From Neospora caninum Liverpool (lineage: Eukaryota; Apicomplexa; Conoidasida; Eucoccidiorida; Sarcocystidae), in assembly GCF_000208865.1 (NCBI RefSeq), contig NC_018394.1, positions 1,695,635-1,759,634 of the forward strand: 64,000 nt of DNA. Direction: 5' to 3'. Shown piece by piece: positions 26,098 through 38,437 of the stretch (position 1 is the stretch's first letter; the number at the start of each line of letters is the position of its first letter). A model generated the notes under the pieces. It was not told the origin of the DNA, did no database searches, and was given only the letters and a program-made list of their open reading frames with translations. The position numbers and the translations under genes are program-made.

Positions 26098-26113
26098 GGC
26101 TTCTAGTGAAGCC
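26098..26113 (-). promoter_or_regulatory. Histone-type 3' stem-loop of H2A
   Basis: On the H2A sense strand this reads GGCTTCACTAGAAGCC: a perfect 6-bp stem closing a 4-nt loop, followed by ACC. It starts 146 nt after the H2A stop codon. The same 16 bases, with 3 matching bases on each side, occur downstream of H3. Metazoan replication-dependent histone mRNAs end in a stem-loop of this size with GG/CC at the base and ACC following. The loop here is ACTA rather than the usual T-rich loop. A role in 3'-end processing through a stem-loop binding protein is inferred. Confidence 0.75.
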
Positions 26114-26259
26114 TAATGGTCGGTGCGAAACAGGCAACGCACCAGAGACTGAGGTTTGTCCTCACCAGATAGTTCGGCAGTTAACTAGACATTTTCACGG
26201 CTCGATACATCAGAACACATTCTTCCAGATAATTTCCGCATACTGTCGCGTCCTCTCAT

Positions 26260-26640
26260 TTACTGAGACTTCTTGCTCTTCTTGGGGAGGAGCACAGAGT
26301 GGACGTTGGGCATGACACCACCGCTGGCGATGGTCACACCGCCGAGGAACTTGCTCAGTTCCTCGTCGTTGCGAACGGCCAGCTGGATGTGACGAGGAAT
26401 GATTCTCGTCTTCTTGTGGTCACGTGCGGCGTTGCCCGCCAACTCGAGGATCTCAGCGCAAAGGTATTCGAGAACGGCGGCCATGTACACAGGCGCACCC
26501 GCACCGACACGCTTCGCGAATCTTCCCTTCTTCAAGTAGCGTCCGATTCTTCCCACAGGGAACTGAAGACCGGCCTTGGCAGACTTGCTGCTGCTCTTTC
26601 CGGACTTCTTCGCGCGACCGCCCTTGCCTTTGGCCGACAT
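26260..26640 (-). CDS. H2A: Histone H2A (canonical type)
   Basis: A single-exon, 126-residue core histone that pairs with H2B in the nucleosome. The N-tail is lysine-rich ([19 protein letters not shown]). The histone fold starts at [17 protein letters not shown], the acidic-patch residues are present ([26 protein letters not shown]), and the docking segment [20 protein letters not shown] is intact. It lacks the H2A.Z-type features. It ends exactly in ...KKSQ, so it has an SQ pair but not the acidic and aromatic residues of an H2A.X SQ(E/D)-hydrophobic motif. I therefore call it canonical H2A. The same frame is open upstream of the chosen Met, but that sequence is not histone-like. The pyrimidine-rich sequence ending TTTTCGTAG just before ACAAGATG could be a 5'-UTR splice acceptor. 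It is divergent with H3. Confidence 0.97.
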   Translation of the reverse strand: MSAKGKGGRAKKSGKSSSKSAKAGLQFPVGRIGRYLKKGRFAKRVGAGAPVYMAAVLEYLCAEILELAGNAARDHKKTRIIPRHIQLAVRNDEELSKFLGGVTIASGGVMPNVHSVLLPKKSKKSQ

Positions 26641-27675
<1,035 letters not shown>

Positions 27676-30600
27676 ATGATTCGCGCTTGAACGAAACGTG
27701 GAACCTTTCTGTGGGGCGCAGAGATGGATCGTTTGAAGAAGTTATCCGGCAAATAATCTCTAATGAATGAAACCGCAGCATTTTGTACCACTCTTTTTAG
27801 GCTTCACTAGAAGCCACCACCTTCCGGAGGTCACTCCAGACGAAGACTGCGTTGTGTATCAGAGCGGAAAAAGATATCCTAAACTTATGGCGGCATTTTC
27901 TATGCGGTTCGCGTATGTCAACTTACAGATGACATTACTCGCATGGGGTAAAAAGGAGTGTCGCGTGCTTTCTTCTGTGTGTAATTTGAAAATGGATTGT
28001 ATCAGTTTACAGCTGTCTTTTGTTTGGGGGCTCCGACTGTATTCGAACAAGCCGAGACATGTGTGAAGTCGGCTGTTGAGAAAGTCTGCCACAGGCACTT
28101 ACGTTCGTTAATATGGCGAGGGGAGCAGCAGTCTACGGGATAATGGATGGTACGTAGTTTTACGCAGATGAGACGCTTACATTTCGGAAGATGGACATTC
28201 CGCATATCGGATGGAAGCTCGTTGCAGTTGTAAAGATAATCGAGCGAAACATTTTAGTACGCTTTGGGAAAGGCGGTGTGAAAACAGGATGAAACGTCCA
28301 CCCTTGCAGAAGAACCGACCGTCGTGTAACTTAATCTAGCGTTTTCTCGACGTCGCATCAACAGCAAATTTTGCATCAAATCTAAGCGCTAAATGCTGAT
28401 ATGGTTAATAGATGCGCTAATGTATGTATATATATATATATACATGGTATATAACGGTGTCTTAGGGATAAAACCTCGTATGCACACACACAGATGGGGG
28501 CATGAATACGAGAGTGTGGCCCTTCCAAACGTTGAACATGAAAATTGAGGTGTTTAACGTTCACCTTATGCTGCCCTTCCAAAAGAAAGGCTGAGTTGCG
28601 GAGTCGTTTGGCTTACTCCGTTCTTCCCTCGATGCCCTCGTTTCTCACAGGCGTGCGTTGAATCGTCAATGTATGACTCGGAAAAGTAGGCTGTGGGTTA
28701 TTATTTTGGTATGTCACTGGCAAACACCCTGGACAACAACATCTGCAAAAGGTAGTGACGGTACACCCTTTGTGTGTATGGGGAGCATACCTTCGCAGTC
28801 GGTCGGTACTAAATGCAACTAACGAAGTGATAGTTTATCTTACTGTATTTGCCTATTCACTCGCACGTACAGATTTTCAGACTCAGTTAAATCGGTCTGT
28901 CTGTTCCACTTTCATGTAGTGAACGGCTTACCCCGTCAAAATGTGTTGTTCGAGTGCTTCAAGAGGAAGCACCAGGCCGATAGAGCGATCAAGGAGCATA
29001 CCTTATAGCATAACTTTACCCCAAAGGCTATCTGTCTACGACTGTCCCTGATGAGCTGCCAGTATGCGACAGGAGAGAAAACGTCGCAGGATACTTGGGT
29101 ACACATTCTGCCTTTGTAGTTAGCAGAGTGTGTGGGACGTGTTCATCTGACCGGTGTTTACAATGCAGTCCGTCAAGCAGGCGACCACTGGGGACCGGGG
29201 TTGGGCTGGTCTCGTACGGGCTGAAACCATGTCAATTTCCGTATTTAATTACGTTTTCGACAGGGAATTTGTACGAACATTGTGTGTGGTAAAGTGCTTG
29301 CAGCACTTAGAGAACTCAGAGTTCGATACCGATCTCTTGAAATGTACATGCATATATATATATATATCCAACGGATTTCAGGATTTAGAGTCATTGACGG
29401 TATTTCTGTCCATTCGGGGAGAGTGAACAAACAGCTGGAGCAGTTAATGAAGTGACACCCCCGAGTTCGAGGGGAAGCAGAACGGCCAGAAGAAGGAATT
29501 AACGTAAAAATCTCAACAGTATCCTGCCTACATTTGTGCGATTATTTCTGTAGCTTGTTTTTATCGTCTGTCCACATCCGGAGACTAGCTCTCAACCAAC
29601 CGACTCAAACGACCGGACTGTTCCATTCTTCTGCATCGTGGCAAAGTGCAACGGTGTGGCCAGTTGCCAGGGAGGAACCGCTCTGGAGAGTTCTGCTTCT
29701 TTACACTCCAGCTGGAGCAAAACAACCACAGGGACTTCCACAGTATGCGTGTGGAGCTCCTTTCTGGCTGTCACAAGGATCTGATTGCTACCTTTTGCTG
29801 ACACCGCGTGTCCTATCTGTTTGACTGACCGGGGGACAAAGAAGACTCTCCACTTCTACCGTGGACTCATGTGAATTAAAAACAAGAATGCGAAAGGGGC
29901 AGTTGCAGCATGCAACACATCCTAATTTCCCGTCTTGCCGCTACTTCAGTAACTACCTGTTGAACGCTAGCAAATGTACAAGATGCTTCTGAAAAAAAGT
30001 CTCCAACCGCTAGAGCGATACTTGTAATTATTTGGAGGTCAAAGGCCATCGTAAGTGCGAAAACAAAGTTAAAATACTGGAGTTAGATTTAAGCACACCG
30101 ATAAAAGCTAAGCAAGGTGAAGCTCTGTCGTTCTACCACTTTCTTCACCGGGTTTTCATAAAGTTCGAAACACTCTTCTCTACAGTTTCCTTCACGATCG
30201 AATGTCCAATACTTGCGTCTCCCCAGTCTACTGTGAGTGCATATCCTCACACCCTATCCATCTCTACACCGTATCGGATACACATCTCCTTACTTCCAGA
30301 TAATAATACAGCTCTCTTTTTCCTCGCCTCTTTTGTTCCCTCTACGCTTCTTCCTCAGATAGATATGGCACTGCCGACAGATTTCCGCGGTCCCATCTTC
30401 AGTGCTTGTCCGTGTACACGCAAGAGAACACTGTGTGCGAGAAGTAAACCGGAACAGCGACAGAGCGCACATAAATATACACGTCTCCGCAGTACATGCC
30501 CCGTGCAACTGGTATTCGTTTCGTGTTCTTTGTCGCGACAGCAGGAATCGAAGTCAAGCGACGGGAGTTCCATGAGGTTCCTTGGATAGATTTAGACAGC

Positions 30601-32233
30601 GCGACGCATTTCATCTGGCAAGAAGAGTTCTGGAGCGCTCTACAACTGTCTGCCCGTTTTAGCCGCGAGACTCAAAAAAGTTGGCAAAGCACCATCGGAG
30701 GAAATGCTAAGTCGAAAAACACTGCAGACCAGTTACGCGGCCACAATAATGGAAGTGTCGAGTACTAAGAGAAACAATCACGCTCACGTATGCAGCAATC
30801 AAGTCGCGACGGTAACGTAAGGACTACCCACCAAAAAAAGAGAGGTAAAAGACAGCTAACTCCTGGGAATGAGTCCGTCAGACCTTTTGCGATCTAACCA
30901 ACCCTCTGCCTCACTGCACACCATTCCCATCGGTTTATCTACCTCCAAGCCCGTTCTCACAAGAACCGAAAAAGACAAGAGAAGTGCCCCGCCGGCATAG
31001 ATTGAGACGATGACCCAGAGAGAGAGATCCGTGCCTTCTCCCTGGAAGCAGTTCCCTCGCCTTTGTCATATCTCTGCCGTTTTCCGCTTCGCCATTCCGG
31101 CGGGTACCAACTCCGGTATCCCACACGAAAAACCTCCCGTCTTTCATCCCAGGACTTCCCCACCCCGGCGCCTGTAGTCACCGCCTCCGCGCAGCGAATC
31201 CTGCACTTGACACTTTTGTACAGCCGCGCACCGTGTCTTTTCTCTCTCCTTTTCTTCTGCGTTACGCATGTGCCGTGTGCCTCACACACTACCGCATATA
31301 CATAAACTACGTATGTGTCCCAGCATGCGTAGACAAATACGTACGGTTGCAGGGTACCTTTCTCCACCACTTTCTGTGCGTCCACACCTTCACCTCTCTT
31401 CAACTTCTTCCACAATCCCCCACCTCTACACGCTGTAAAGGATGCATCTATATACACACAAAGGTCGACTTTAGAAGAGCGGCCTCGTAAAAAACAAATG
31501 GATAGGGTCGGCTCCTTTCTCTCGTGAGGTCTCGAAAACGGTTTCGCCCGAGTCGTGAGAAGAACATCCAGGGTTCTTCAACTGCACCACCGCGTCCTGC
31601 TGTACAAAAAGGTACTAGATGGCGATCTTAAAAAATTTAACTGTTCCACCCACAGATTCTTTCCTTTTTGTTGTACAACACGATTGATGGCTGTCCCCGG
31701 AATCCCCTCTTGCCGCTTTGTCCTCCAAAGAAAACACAGAAGGATTCTGCGCATCGTGCTCTCAAACATGGCGAAACCAGATACTCCCTTTTTTTCTAGT
31801 CTTTCGCCGTTCGTCACCGCACCCAGTTGGTTAGTACGAGACCTTGCGTCTAATATACAGGTCGACTCGCCCGTAACTGTGGAAGTTACTACCCTTTCAC
31901 TTCCTTCATTCGCTTCTCCTCTATCTTCTTCATCCAGCGGCTCTCACGGACACACGCAAGTATTTCCTCTCCGTTTCCCACACCTTTTCTCCCGCCCGTC
32001 TCCTCGTGGCCGCGCTCTCGTTGCTGCGTCAAGCTGCAACCTGGCTTCTCCGCAGCGACACCTTGTCGGTAAAATCTCTCTTCCCCGACTCCTGTCTCGA
32101 GAGTTCTCTCCCTCCACAGCTTGCTTCGTCCATTCCCCACATTTGCGCTCCCGTTCTCTTTCCCGTTCTTTCTGTACCCCCTCGCTCTTTATCCCTCACT
32201 TCATTGTCTTTCCGACGGTTCCCCGTAGCCGCT
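27676..32233. other. 4.6-kb convergent spacer between H3 and the ankyrin gene
   Basis: It contains the 3' UTR of H3, with the stem-loop at 27800-27815, and at its right end the 3' UTR of the minus-strand ankyrin gene. Most of it (about 27800-30900) is low in GC and shows no gene. The plus-strand open frames at 30032-30589 (185 codons) and 31555-32310 (251 codons) are rich in Ser/Leu/Pro from CT-rich DNA. The second overlaps the ankyrin stop codon and looks like the complement of a purine-rich 3' UTR. Short (TA)n runs occur near 28430 and 29350. Confidence 0.5.
27800..27815 (+). promoter_or_regulatory. Histone-type 3' stem-loop of H3
   Basis: GGCTTCACTAGAAGCC forms a 6-bp stem and a 4-nt loop, followed by ACCACC, and starts 124 nt after the H3 stop codon. 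It is identical to the element downstream of H2A and in the same sense orientation. The shared block is 22 nt (27797-27818 here, 26116-26095 on the minus strand). This repetition argues against chance. A purine stretch follows at about 27865, but I would not call it a histone downstream element. Confidence 0.75.
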
Positions 32234-35200
32234 CTACTTGGCTTTCGCTGCCCGGAAGAGAGCGATGGGAAGCCTGGCAACGTTCAAGACGCTCTTCGGC
32301 TCCAGTTTGAGTTTCTTCCCACCCGCGCCACTGCTCTTGGATCTCGCTCCTGCGCCTGGCCGACCTTCTTCGTCCACGTCCATGTCGTGCCCGTCCTTCC
32401 GGTGGCGGCCACCGCCTCGCCTCTTGCCCGAGGTCTCTTGGGCTCCAGGACTCGAACCGCTCCGCTGCATATGCGGCCCGTCATCCTCGCGCGGCGGTGT
32501 ACGTACACCTGAGCTGAGGATAACTGCGCGCGTCGCCGAGCCACCTGCCGCTATCGCCGAGACAGTCGAGCCCATCGTGCTCACGCTCGACCCCATGATC
32601 GACAGCGTTCTGCGACTGCTCCGCGAAGAAGACGTTTCCCGACGCGACGAGCGAATCGCCTGACCTGCGTCTGGGCCGCTGTCTCCTCCGCTCGCTGAAG
32701 AATCCTCTGCCGGGTGCACGTCGTTCGCCAGACCCGCCACTACCCGCGGCCGCTTCCCCTCGCGCGCGTTCTTGTACAGACGCAAAAACTTGCGCAAGAC
32801 GCGCTTGTCTGCGCCCTGCGTCATCAAACTGAGAAACACACCAAAACCACCCAGCAAAACATGCAAAAAAACACCCCCCGAGACAAAGAAAAAACACCCA
32901 ACAAAAAAACGTGCAAAAAACACCCCAACACACCGCGACACAAACCCACGTACCAGAGAACCGCGACATGTGCACACGCGACCACGTACACACCACAACG
33001 ACGCGTCCATGTGTCTGTCGCCACCACACACGCACTCGTCACGTACATAACAAGATATATTTACAAACGAATATCTGTGGGGCCATGAAGTTTTTTTTGA
33101 TACGATCACAAGCAGCGCGCATTTCTGTCGTGCTCTCGAAATGTTTATTGGGAGACTCCTCACCGTTCGTTGACGATTGCATAGGCGCTGTTTCCAGCCC
33201 TGTCGCTGACGGTCACGTCGGCACCTCGATCCATCAGGATGCCAGCAACTACATACTGCCCGAAGAACATTGCATACAACAGCGCCGTGCTCCCTTGGTG
33301 ATCCTACAGAAAAAAGAAAACACACGAAGGACACAGCTCCTTTCTTCCGACCCACTGTTCGCTTTTGCCGCCACACACACACACTTGAACCTCATGTACA
33401 GGCGAGATACATCCCACGAAGAGTCTCGAAGAGTCCACAGAAAACATTTACCTATCCATCCGTGTGCTTCATATATACATATATATATATATATATACAT
33501 ACAAATATACAAGTGTGTCTTCAAGCACCGTTAGGCTGAATCACCCCGCGAGGTAGACGTGTGTCTCACCCTCTTTTCGAGATCCAAGTTTTTGCCCAGC
33601 TCGAGGATCTGCAACGCCATCTTCTCGTTGCGCATGCGAATGCACATCATCAGAGGCACTTCGCCGTTCGCCTTGTCTCCAATATTCACGTCGCAGCCGC
33701 GGTTCAGCAGCAGCTTCACCACTTCTGTTCGATTTTCTGTGCACGCCAAATGCAGTGCCGTCAGGCCTGAACCTCCCACAAAAACTCAACATGGACCGGG
33801 TGTCTCTTCGTCAAACAAGATCTCTTTCCAAACACCATCTACACAGGTGTTCCGACCACCCACGCGTTTTCACTGTATGTACACCCGAAATAGACGCATC
33901 GTACATCTCTTCCATCTTTGTCTTGGCCGATTATTCCTAAAACCCGAGACATCCACTTGGAGTGTTCTCTATGCAGAATCAGCACTGCTCACCTGCGTTA
34001 TTCGTTCCGTTGATATCTGCTCCGGCGTCGAGCAAAAGGTGCACACAGACGACGAAGTCCTCTTCAGCTGCAGCCAGCAGCGCCGTTTGCCCGTCTTCCT
34101 TCTTCGCGTCGACTGCGCTACCCGCTGCCAAGAGCGCAGAAATGATGTCGGCTTTTCCTTGCTTTGCTGCCTGAAAAAGAATTCACAGCCAGCGAATGCG
34201 CGAATGTGCACGGAACCCCAGAGAGAACAGAACCGCAGCAACACTGCCTCTATCCACTTCTCCCTTTCTTCTTTCAAGGTCGATCTCCCCTTTTCCCTGT
34301 TCCCCGTGCTTCGCGCCAGGTGTTTTTCTCTACGAAACGATTTCTTCGGGTTCTCGAAGGTACCTGAATGAGCGGTCTGCTCCACAGCTGGTGATTCCGA
34401 GACAGCAAGTCGGGGAATTTGCGAACAAGCAACTCCACGGAGACGAGGTCATTCTTCGCGATGGCGCAGGACAGCACTTCAGTCAACACCCACCGCCGAC
34501 TCTTTGGGATCCCCGCCCCTGCGTCCAGGAAGTGTGGTAGCCACGCGCTGTTCAGCTGATACGCCAGCTGCAAAAAAACCCAAAACTCAAATGCACCATC
34601 CTCTTGATCTTCATCACATCTTCCGCAACATGCACGCCAACATACACATGCATATATGTATATATATATATACATGTGTGTAAAATTCGCATGTGTATAG
34701 ATGCTTCCGCGTGGGTGCATCGCGTGTGTCCCCTCTGCCGTCTCCCCGGGTGGAGTCTGTTGTCGCTCCCCACAGCTGTCCCTGGCTGAAGCGCGACACA
34801 GACGGGTCTTACGAGAGTCGGCGTGTAGGAGTTGTGTCCCTTCCAGTTCGGGTCGGCGCCTGCCTCGAGACAGAGTTGGATAATTTCTGGGGCATTCACT
34901 TCGCACGCAACGAAGAGCGCACTCTTGTACGACTTCACTGCCGGACACTTCAGGTCGAGAGACGCGCCGCGCCTGAGCAGCAGCTGGACTATTTCCACGT
35001 CCTTCTTCTTCACCGCCGTGTGCAGCGGGAACAACTCGCTCCGCACATCAGGCGCCTCTGGAGAGGCTCCGTAGTCCACCAACAACGTCTCAACCATGTC
35101 GCGGCGACCCACTTCACACGCCCGATACAACGGAGACTTCCCCAAGTAGTCGCACACCTCGATCTTCGCGCCTCGCTTCAGCAGCTAAAAACCACAGCCC

Positions 35201-38200
35201 CCACACAATCCACACACACACATCTGTACACAATATATATACATATATATACATACACACATATATATATATATATGGCGAAAGACACATCGAATTTGAA
35301 ACATGTGACCGGCACTCACCTGCATGCATGCTACACGCATATATATATATATATATGTATGCAGATATGTATGCAGAGAGCCCTAGACACCAACGCATGT
35401 CTTCACAGCCACGTGTATCCGTGGCTACGATTCAGTCTGGGTTTACAAGAATCGGCCACGGCATCGAGAGGATAGAACCCCGTTCGGACCCTCTCTGCTG
35501 TAAATCCCTTTGCGGCGCGGTCCAGACAAACCTTACCACGCCGAGTGTCTCTGTGTCCATCCGCTGGATGGCAATCGAGATGGGGAGAGTCAAGACGTTC
35601 ACGCCTCCCTCTTCGCTCGTCTCCACCGTGAAGGGCGCATTGACTAGAAGTTCGCTTCCGCGGAACTGCTGCAGAAGAATGAGGCGACTGCTTTTGAACG
35701 GCGCCGATGCCGCCAGTTCGCTCAGCTGCAGCGGAAAAAGAACAGAAAAAACTTCCCACTGCTCCCAGACACAAACGGCTTCCCTCTTCACAACCGACCT
35801 TTCCTACACGGAAACATATCGTCTCGCCAAGAAATGAGATTTCTGGTACGCCGCCACTGCGGACCGCTTCTCTGTCTTGCTGCGTATCTAAAACTCTACA
35901 GAAAAAACCGTGTCGAAACATCTGCGAAAAAATGTGTACATGCACACCAGATATAAATATCTGTAAGTGCATGCATGCGTACGTGTGTACCGTACCAACA
36001 GCCTTTTCTACCTTGCTCCTTCCTGCTCTTGGCGACCTCTGGCTGTGTTGCTACACCCAAGACACACATGTGTGGCGTTGGGTATCGTCGCGAGAGACGC
36101 AGCCGTATACGAAGGTTCGCCTCTGCATGTGCGTGAGGTTGTGGCGGTTTTGTCTGAGAGTCTCACCTCTTTCTGCAGGCGTTTGGTGACGAGAGAGACG
36201 GTTTCCCAGTCTCCCGTCTTCACTGCCTGGCAGAAGGTGCAGTAGTGCGCCTCCATTCCGACTTTGAGCAGGAGAGACTTCGAGGCAACCGAGCCGATGA
36301 TTTCCAGTGAAGGCGTCACGAAGAATCCAGATCCTCTCGCCTTTCCGTCTCTGGCACGTGCATCTGCGTCTTCGGGGAACCACGCGTCTGCTGGCTCAGA
36401 TGTGCCGTGCATATCCGCGAGAGGCGACAGCGGCGAGGTGGTGATTTCCGGGCCTTGCAGCGAGGACAGCCGCGACACAGTGCTGGCGTCGTTGTCGACG
36501 GGCATCGAAGCTTCGCACTCCGTTCCCTCCACGACCATCTCTGCGTTTGCGTCAGGAGCGCACGTCTCCTCAGCGACGGCGTGCTCCGCGAGTCGCAGCG
36601 CGCCGCCTGCGTGGCCCATCCCGGCCGGCTGCTCGCGTGTCTCCTCGGGTGTACGTACACCCTGTCTGGGGGCCGCGCGTCGCTCGGCCTCGCGGCGCTT
36701 GCGTTCCTCCTCGTCGCGGTGCAGCGCGGTCAAGCGCGCGGCGTTCATGAAGAGTTGGTCCGCGATCGCCGTCGCAGCTTCTAACCAGATGTTTGTGAAG
36801 CTTGCGTCGAAGTAGATCAGTTTGGGCCAGCGCTCGGCACTCAGGTGCTTCATGACACTCACAAAGGTAAGCTCTGTGCTCCGCGCACAGCGGACAGAGA
36901 CGCGCTCGAGGTGCGGCAGATAGGTCGTCAGCATCGCGGAGAGACCCTTGTCAGTAATTTCCGAGCAGAAATCCAAACAGAGCGCCTTGAGGTTGCCCAG
37001 AATCTGGTTCTCCTCCTTCTCGCCGTGAACTGCGTCCATCAGTCGGGCCACACTCGCATCCTTCATTAGCGTGCAGTGACTAAAGTCGAGCGTGAGGCCG
37101 CGCTCCCGAATCGCCGGGTGAATCGAGCGCGACGCGAGCGGCAACACCGTCTCCATCACAACTTTAGGGTCGTATCCCCGGAAGTTGTGAAAACACAGCA
37201 CGCCGTCGTGCGGCCTGTACTTGTGCCGGTAGAACACCCGCGCGCACTGCTTCAACAACAGAATGCTCTCCACGTCCAAGAACCCCTCCAACAGCTTCAG
37301 TCGATCCTTCCACACGTCATTCGGCGTCGGGACACTCGCCTTCTTCCGGCCCGCACCGGCCGCACTCTTCTCCTTCGGGCCTGCCCCCACCGAGGTCCCG
37401 CCCGGAGACACCGTCGGAGCACCCTTCAGGCCGAGCTGCGCCGAATTTCCCAAAAAGCCCACCGCCGCAGTCATCGAGGCGGACCGACCGCCGCACAAAT
37501 CGACTGCTCCTGCCGCCACGGCGATGTCCACGGCTTCTGCCGCGCGCGCTGCAACTTCCGCATCCACGGCCTCTGCGTCGAGCGCACTCGGATCCTTCCC
37601 ACAGGCCTTGGGTTCCTGCGTCGGAGGTTCTTCCCACTTCTTCTCGCCTTCTGCAACGCCTTCCCGCGCGACGCCCTCCGCCTCGGAAGACGAGGCTATC
37701 CGCTCCTCGCCTCGCTCCTGCCTTTCCTCTGCGCCCGCGTCCACCCCCTGCACCGTGCCGCCGCTCGGCGTGTCGATACACCCAACCGACACGCGCGGCT
37801 CTGGCTGCGGAGTCGCCTGAGAAGCCTTCGCGTCTCCAGGCCCGCACGCGCTTGGAGTCACGGAGCCTGTGGCGGCGGGGAGCTCGCCCTGGGGAGTCAC
37901 CGCACGTTCTTCCACAGATCGCTCCGCACGCGGAAAGACTTCCTGCAGGCCTGGAATGAAGGCGCACGCGGCACCCTGCTCGGTCGGCGCCCCCAGAGTC
38001 TCCGCGTCCGGTCGCTGAGTGGCGAGGAAGAGGGGAGAGCGCGCAGAGTCGGCCAAGATTGCAGCTGCGATCTCCGGTTCACTCGCGACTTGCTCGACTT
38101 CTCGCATCGCTCCCTCCTGATCCTCCACGTTCGAAAAGCCGGACCCGCGCGTCTCCGACTCCGCTTCATCCATCGCGCTGTCTTCGCAGTACGCTTCCGG

Positions 38201-38437
38201 AGTCGCGACGTTACTCTGGAGCGACGCAGCGCGCACCGGCGACTGCGCCTCGACCTGCAGGCCTGCCGTGCTTGCATCCAGGAAAGGCGCTTCGAGACCA
38301 GGAACTGGCGCCGAGGGCTGCGAAGCAGCCATGTCCGAATCCATGGAACTCTCTGGTCCTTCCTCAGGAGACGCGAATTCGACGGGACTCCCCCGCAGCC
38401 CAGACAGCAGCGACTCTGCACCTGCTTCGCCTTCCAT
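32234..38437 (-). CDS. F-box-like/leucine-rich and ankyrin repeat protein
   Basis: Eight exons on the minus strand: 38437-36167, 35725-35537, 35184-34813, 34567-34364, 34170-33993, 33766-33570, 33303-33164 and 32828-32234. All junctions are GT-AG and in phase, giving 1381 residues. Residues 1-370 are acidic, Ala/Ser/Pro-rich and disordered. From about 373, VWKDRLKLLEGFLDVESILL resembles an F-box helix set. Leucine-rich repeat-like strands follow (LKALCLDFCSEITDKGL, LERVSVRCARSTEL). From about 740 there are at least eight ankyrin units, for example LLKRGAKIEVCDYLGKSPLY, LLLDAGADINGTNNAGLTAL and ILMDRGADVTVSDRAGNSAY. The last 199 residues are a Ser/Arg/Gly-rich basic tail. A scaffold or ubiquitin-ligase adaptor role is possible, but no catalytic domain is seen. 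The start was taken at the Met in good context (GAGACAATGG); the frame is open upstream to 38830, but that sequence looks untranslated. The peptide GVRTP is encoded by the same palindrome in exons 1 and 8. Confidence 0.88.
32496..32509. repeat. Perfect palindrome GGTGTACGTACACC in coding exon 8
   Basis: A 14-nt perfect palindrome inside the last exon of the ankyrin gene, where the minus strand encodes GVRTP. It belongs to the dispersed GGTGT-N4-ACACC family. Confidence 0.8.
33471..33500. repeat. (AT)n microsatellite in an intron of the ankyrin gene
   Basis: AT alternation in the intron between exons 33766-33570 and 33303-33164. Confidence 0.85.
35232..35356. repeat. Clustered AT microsatellites in intron 2 of the ankyrin gene
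   Basis: Several AT runs (35232-35250, 35261-35276, 35339-35356), separated by CA-rich sequence and a GCATGCATGC motif. They lie between exons 35725-35537 and 35184-34813. Confidence 0.85.
36648..36661. repeat. Perfect palindrome GGTGTACGTACACC in coding exon 1
   Basis: Identical to the palindrome at 32496-32509. It lies within exon 1 of the same gene and again encodes GVRTP on the minus strand. Confidence 0.8.

Larger units (their letters stand above)
21424..26259. other. 4.8-kb spacer between the JMJD6-like gene and H2A
   Basis: The first several hundred bases should hold the 5' leader and promoter of the JMJD6-like gene (ATG at 21423, minus strand). The end next to 26259 is the 3' UTR of H2A and contains the stem-loop listed separately. 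From about 22500 the sequence is clearly less GC-rich than the coding blocks. I see no domain, splice-consistent exon set or RNA gene in it. Open frames at 21873-22544 (plus, 223 codons) and 24353-24988 (minus, 211 codons) look fortuitous. Confidence 0.5.

Noticed and set aside
30032..30589. A 185-codon plus-strand open frame
   Set aside because: Low-GC spacer, no splice partners and no recognisable family. Three minus-strand frames are open across the same bases.
31555..32310. A 251-codon plus-strand open frame near the ankyrin gene end
   Set aside because: Ser/Leu/Pro-rich translation of CT-rich DNA. It overlaps the ankyrin stop codon and its putative 3' UTR and has no domain.
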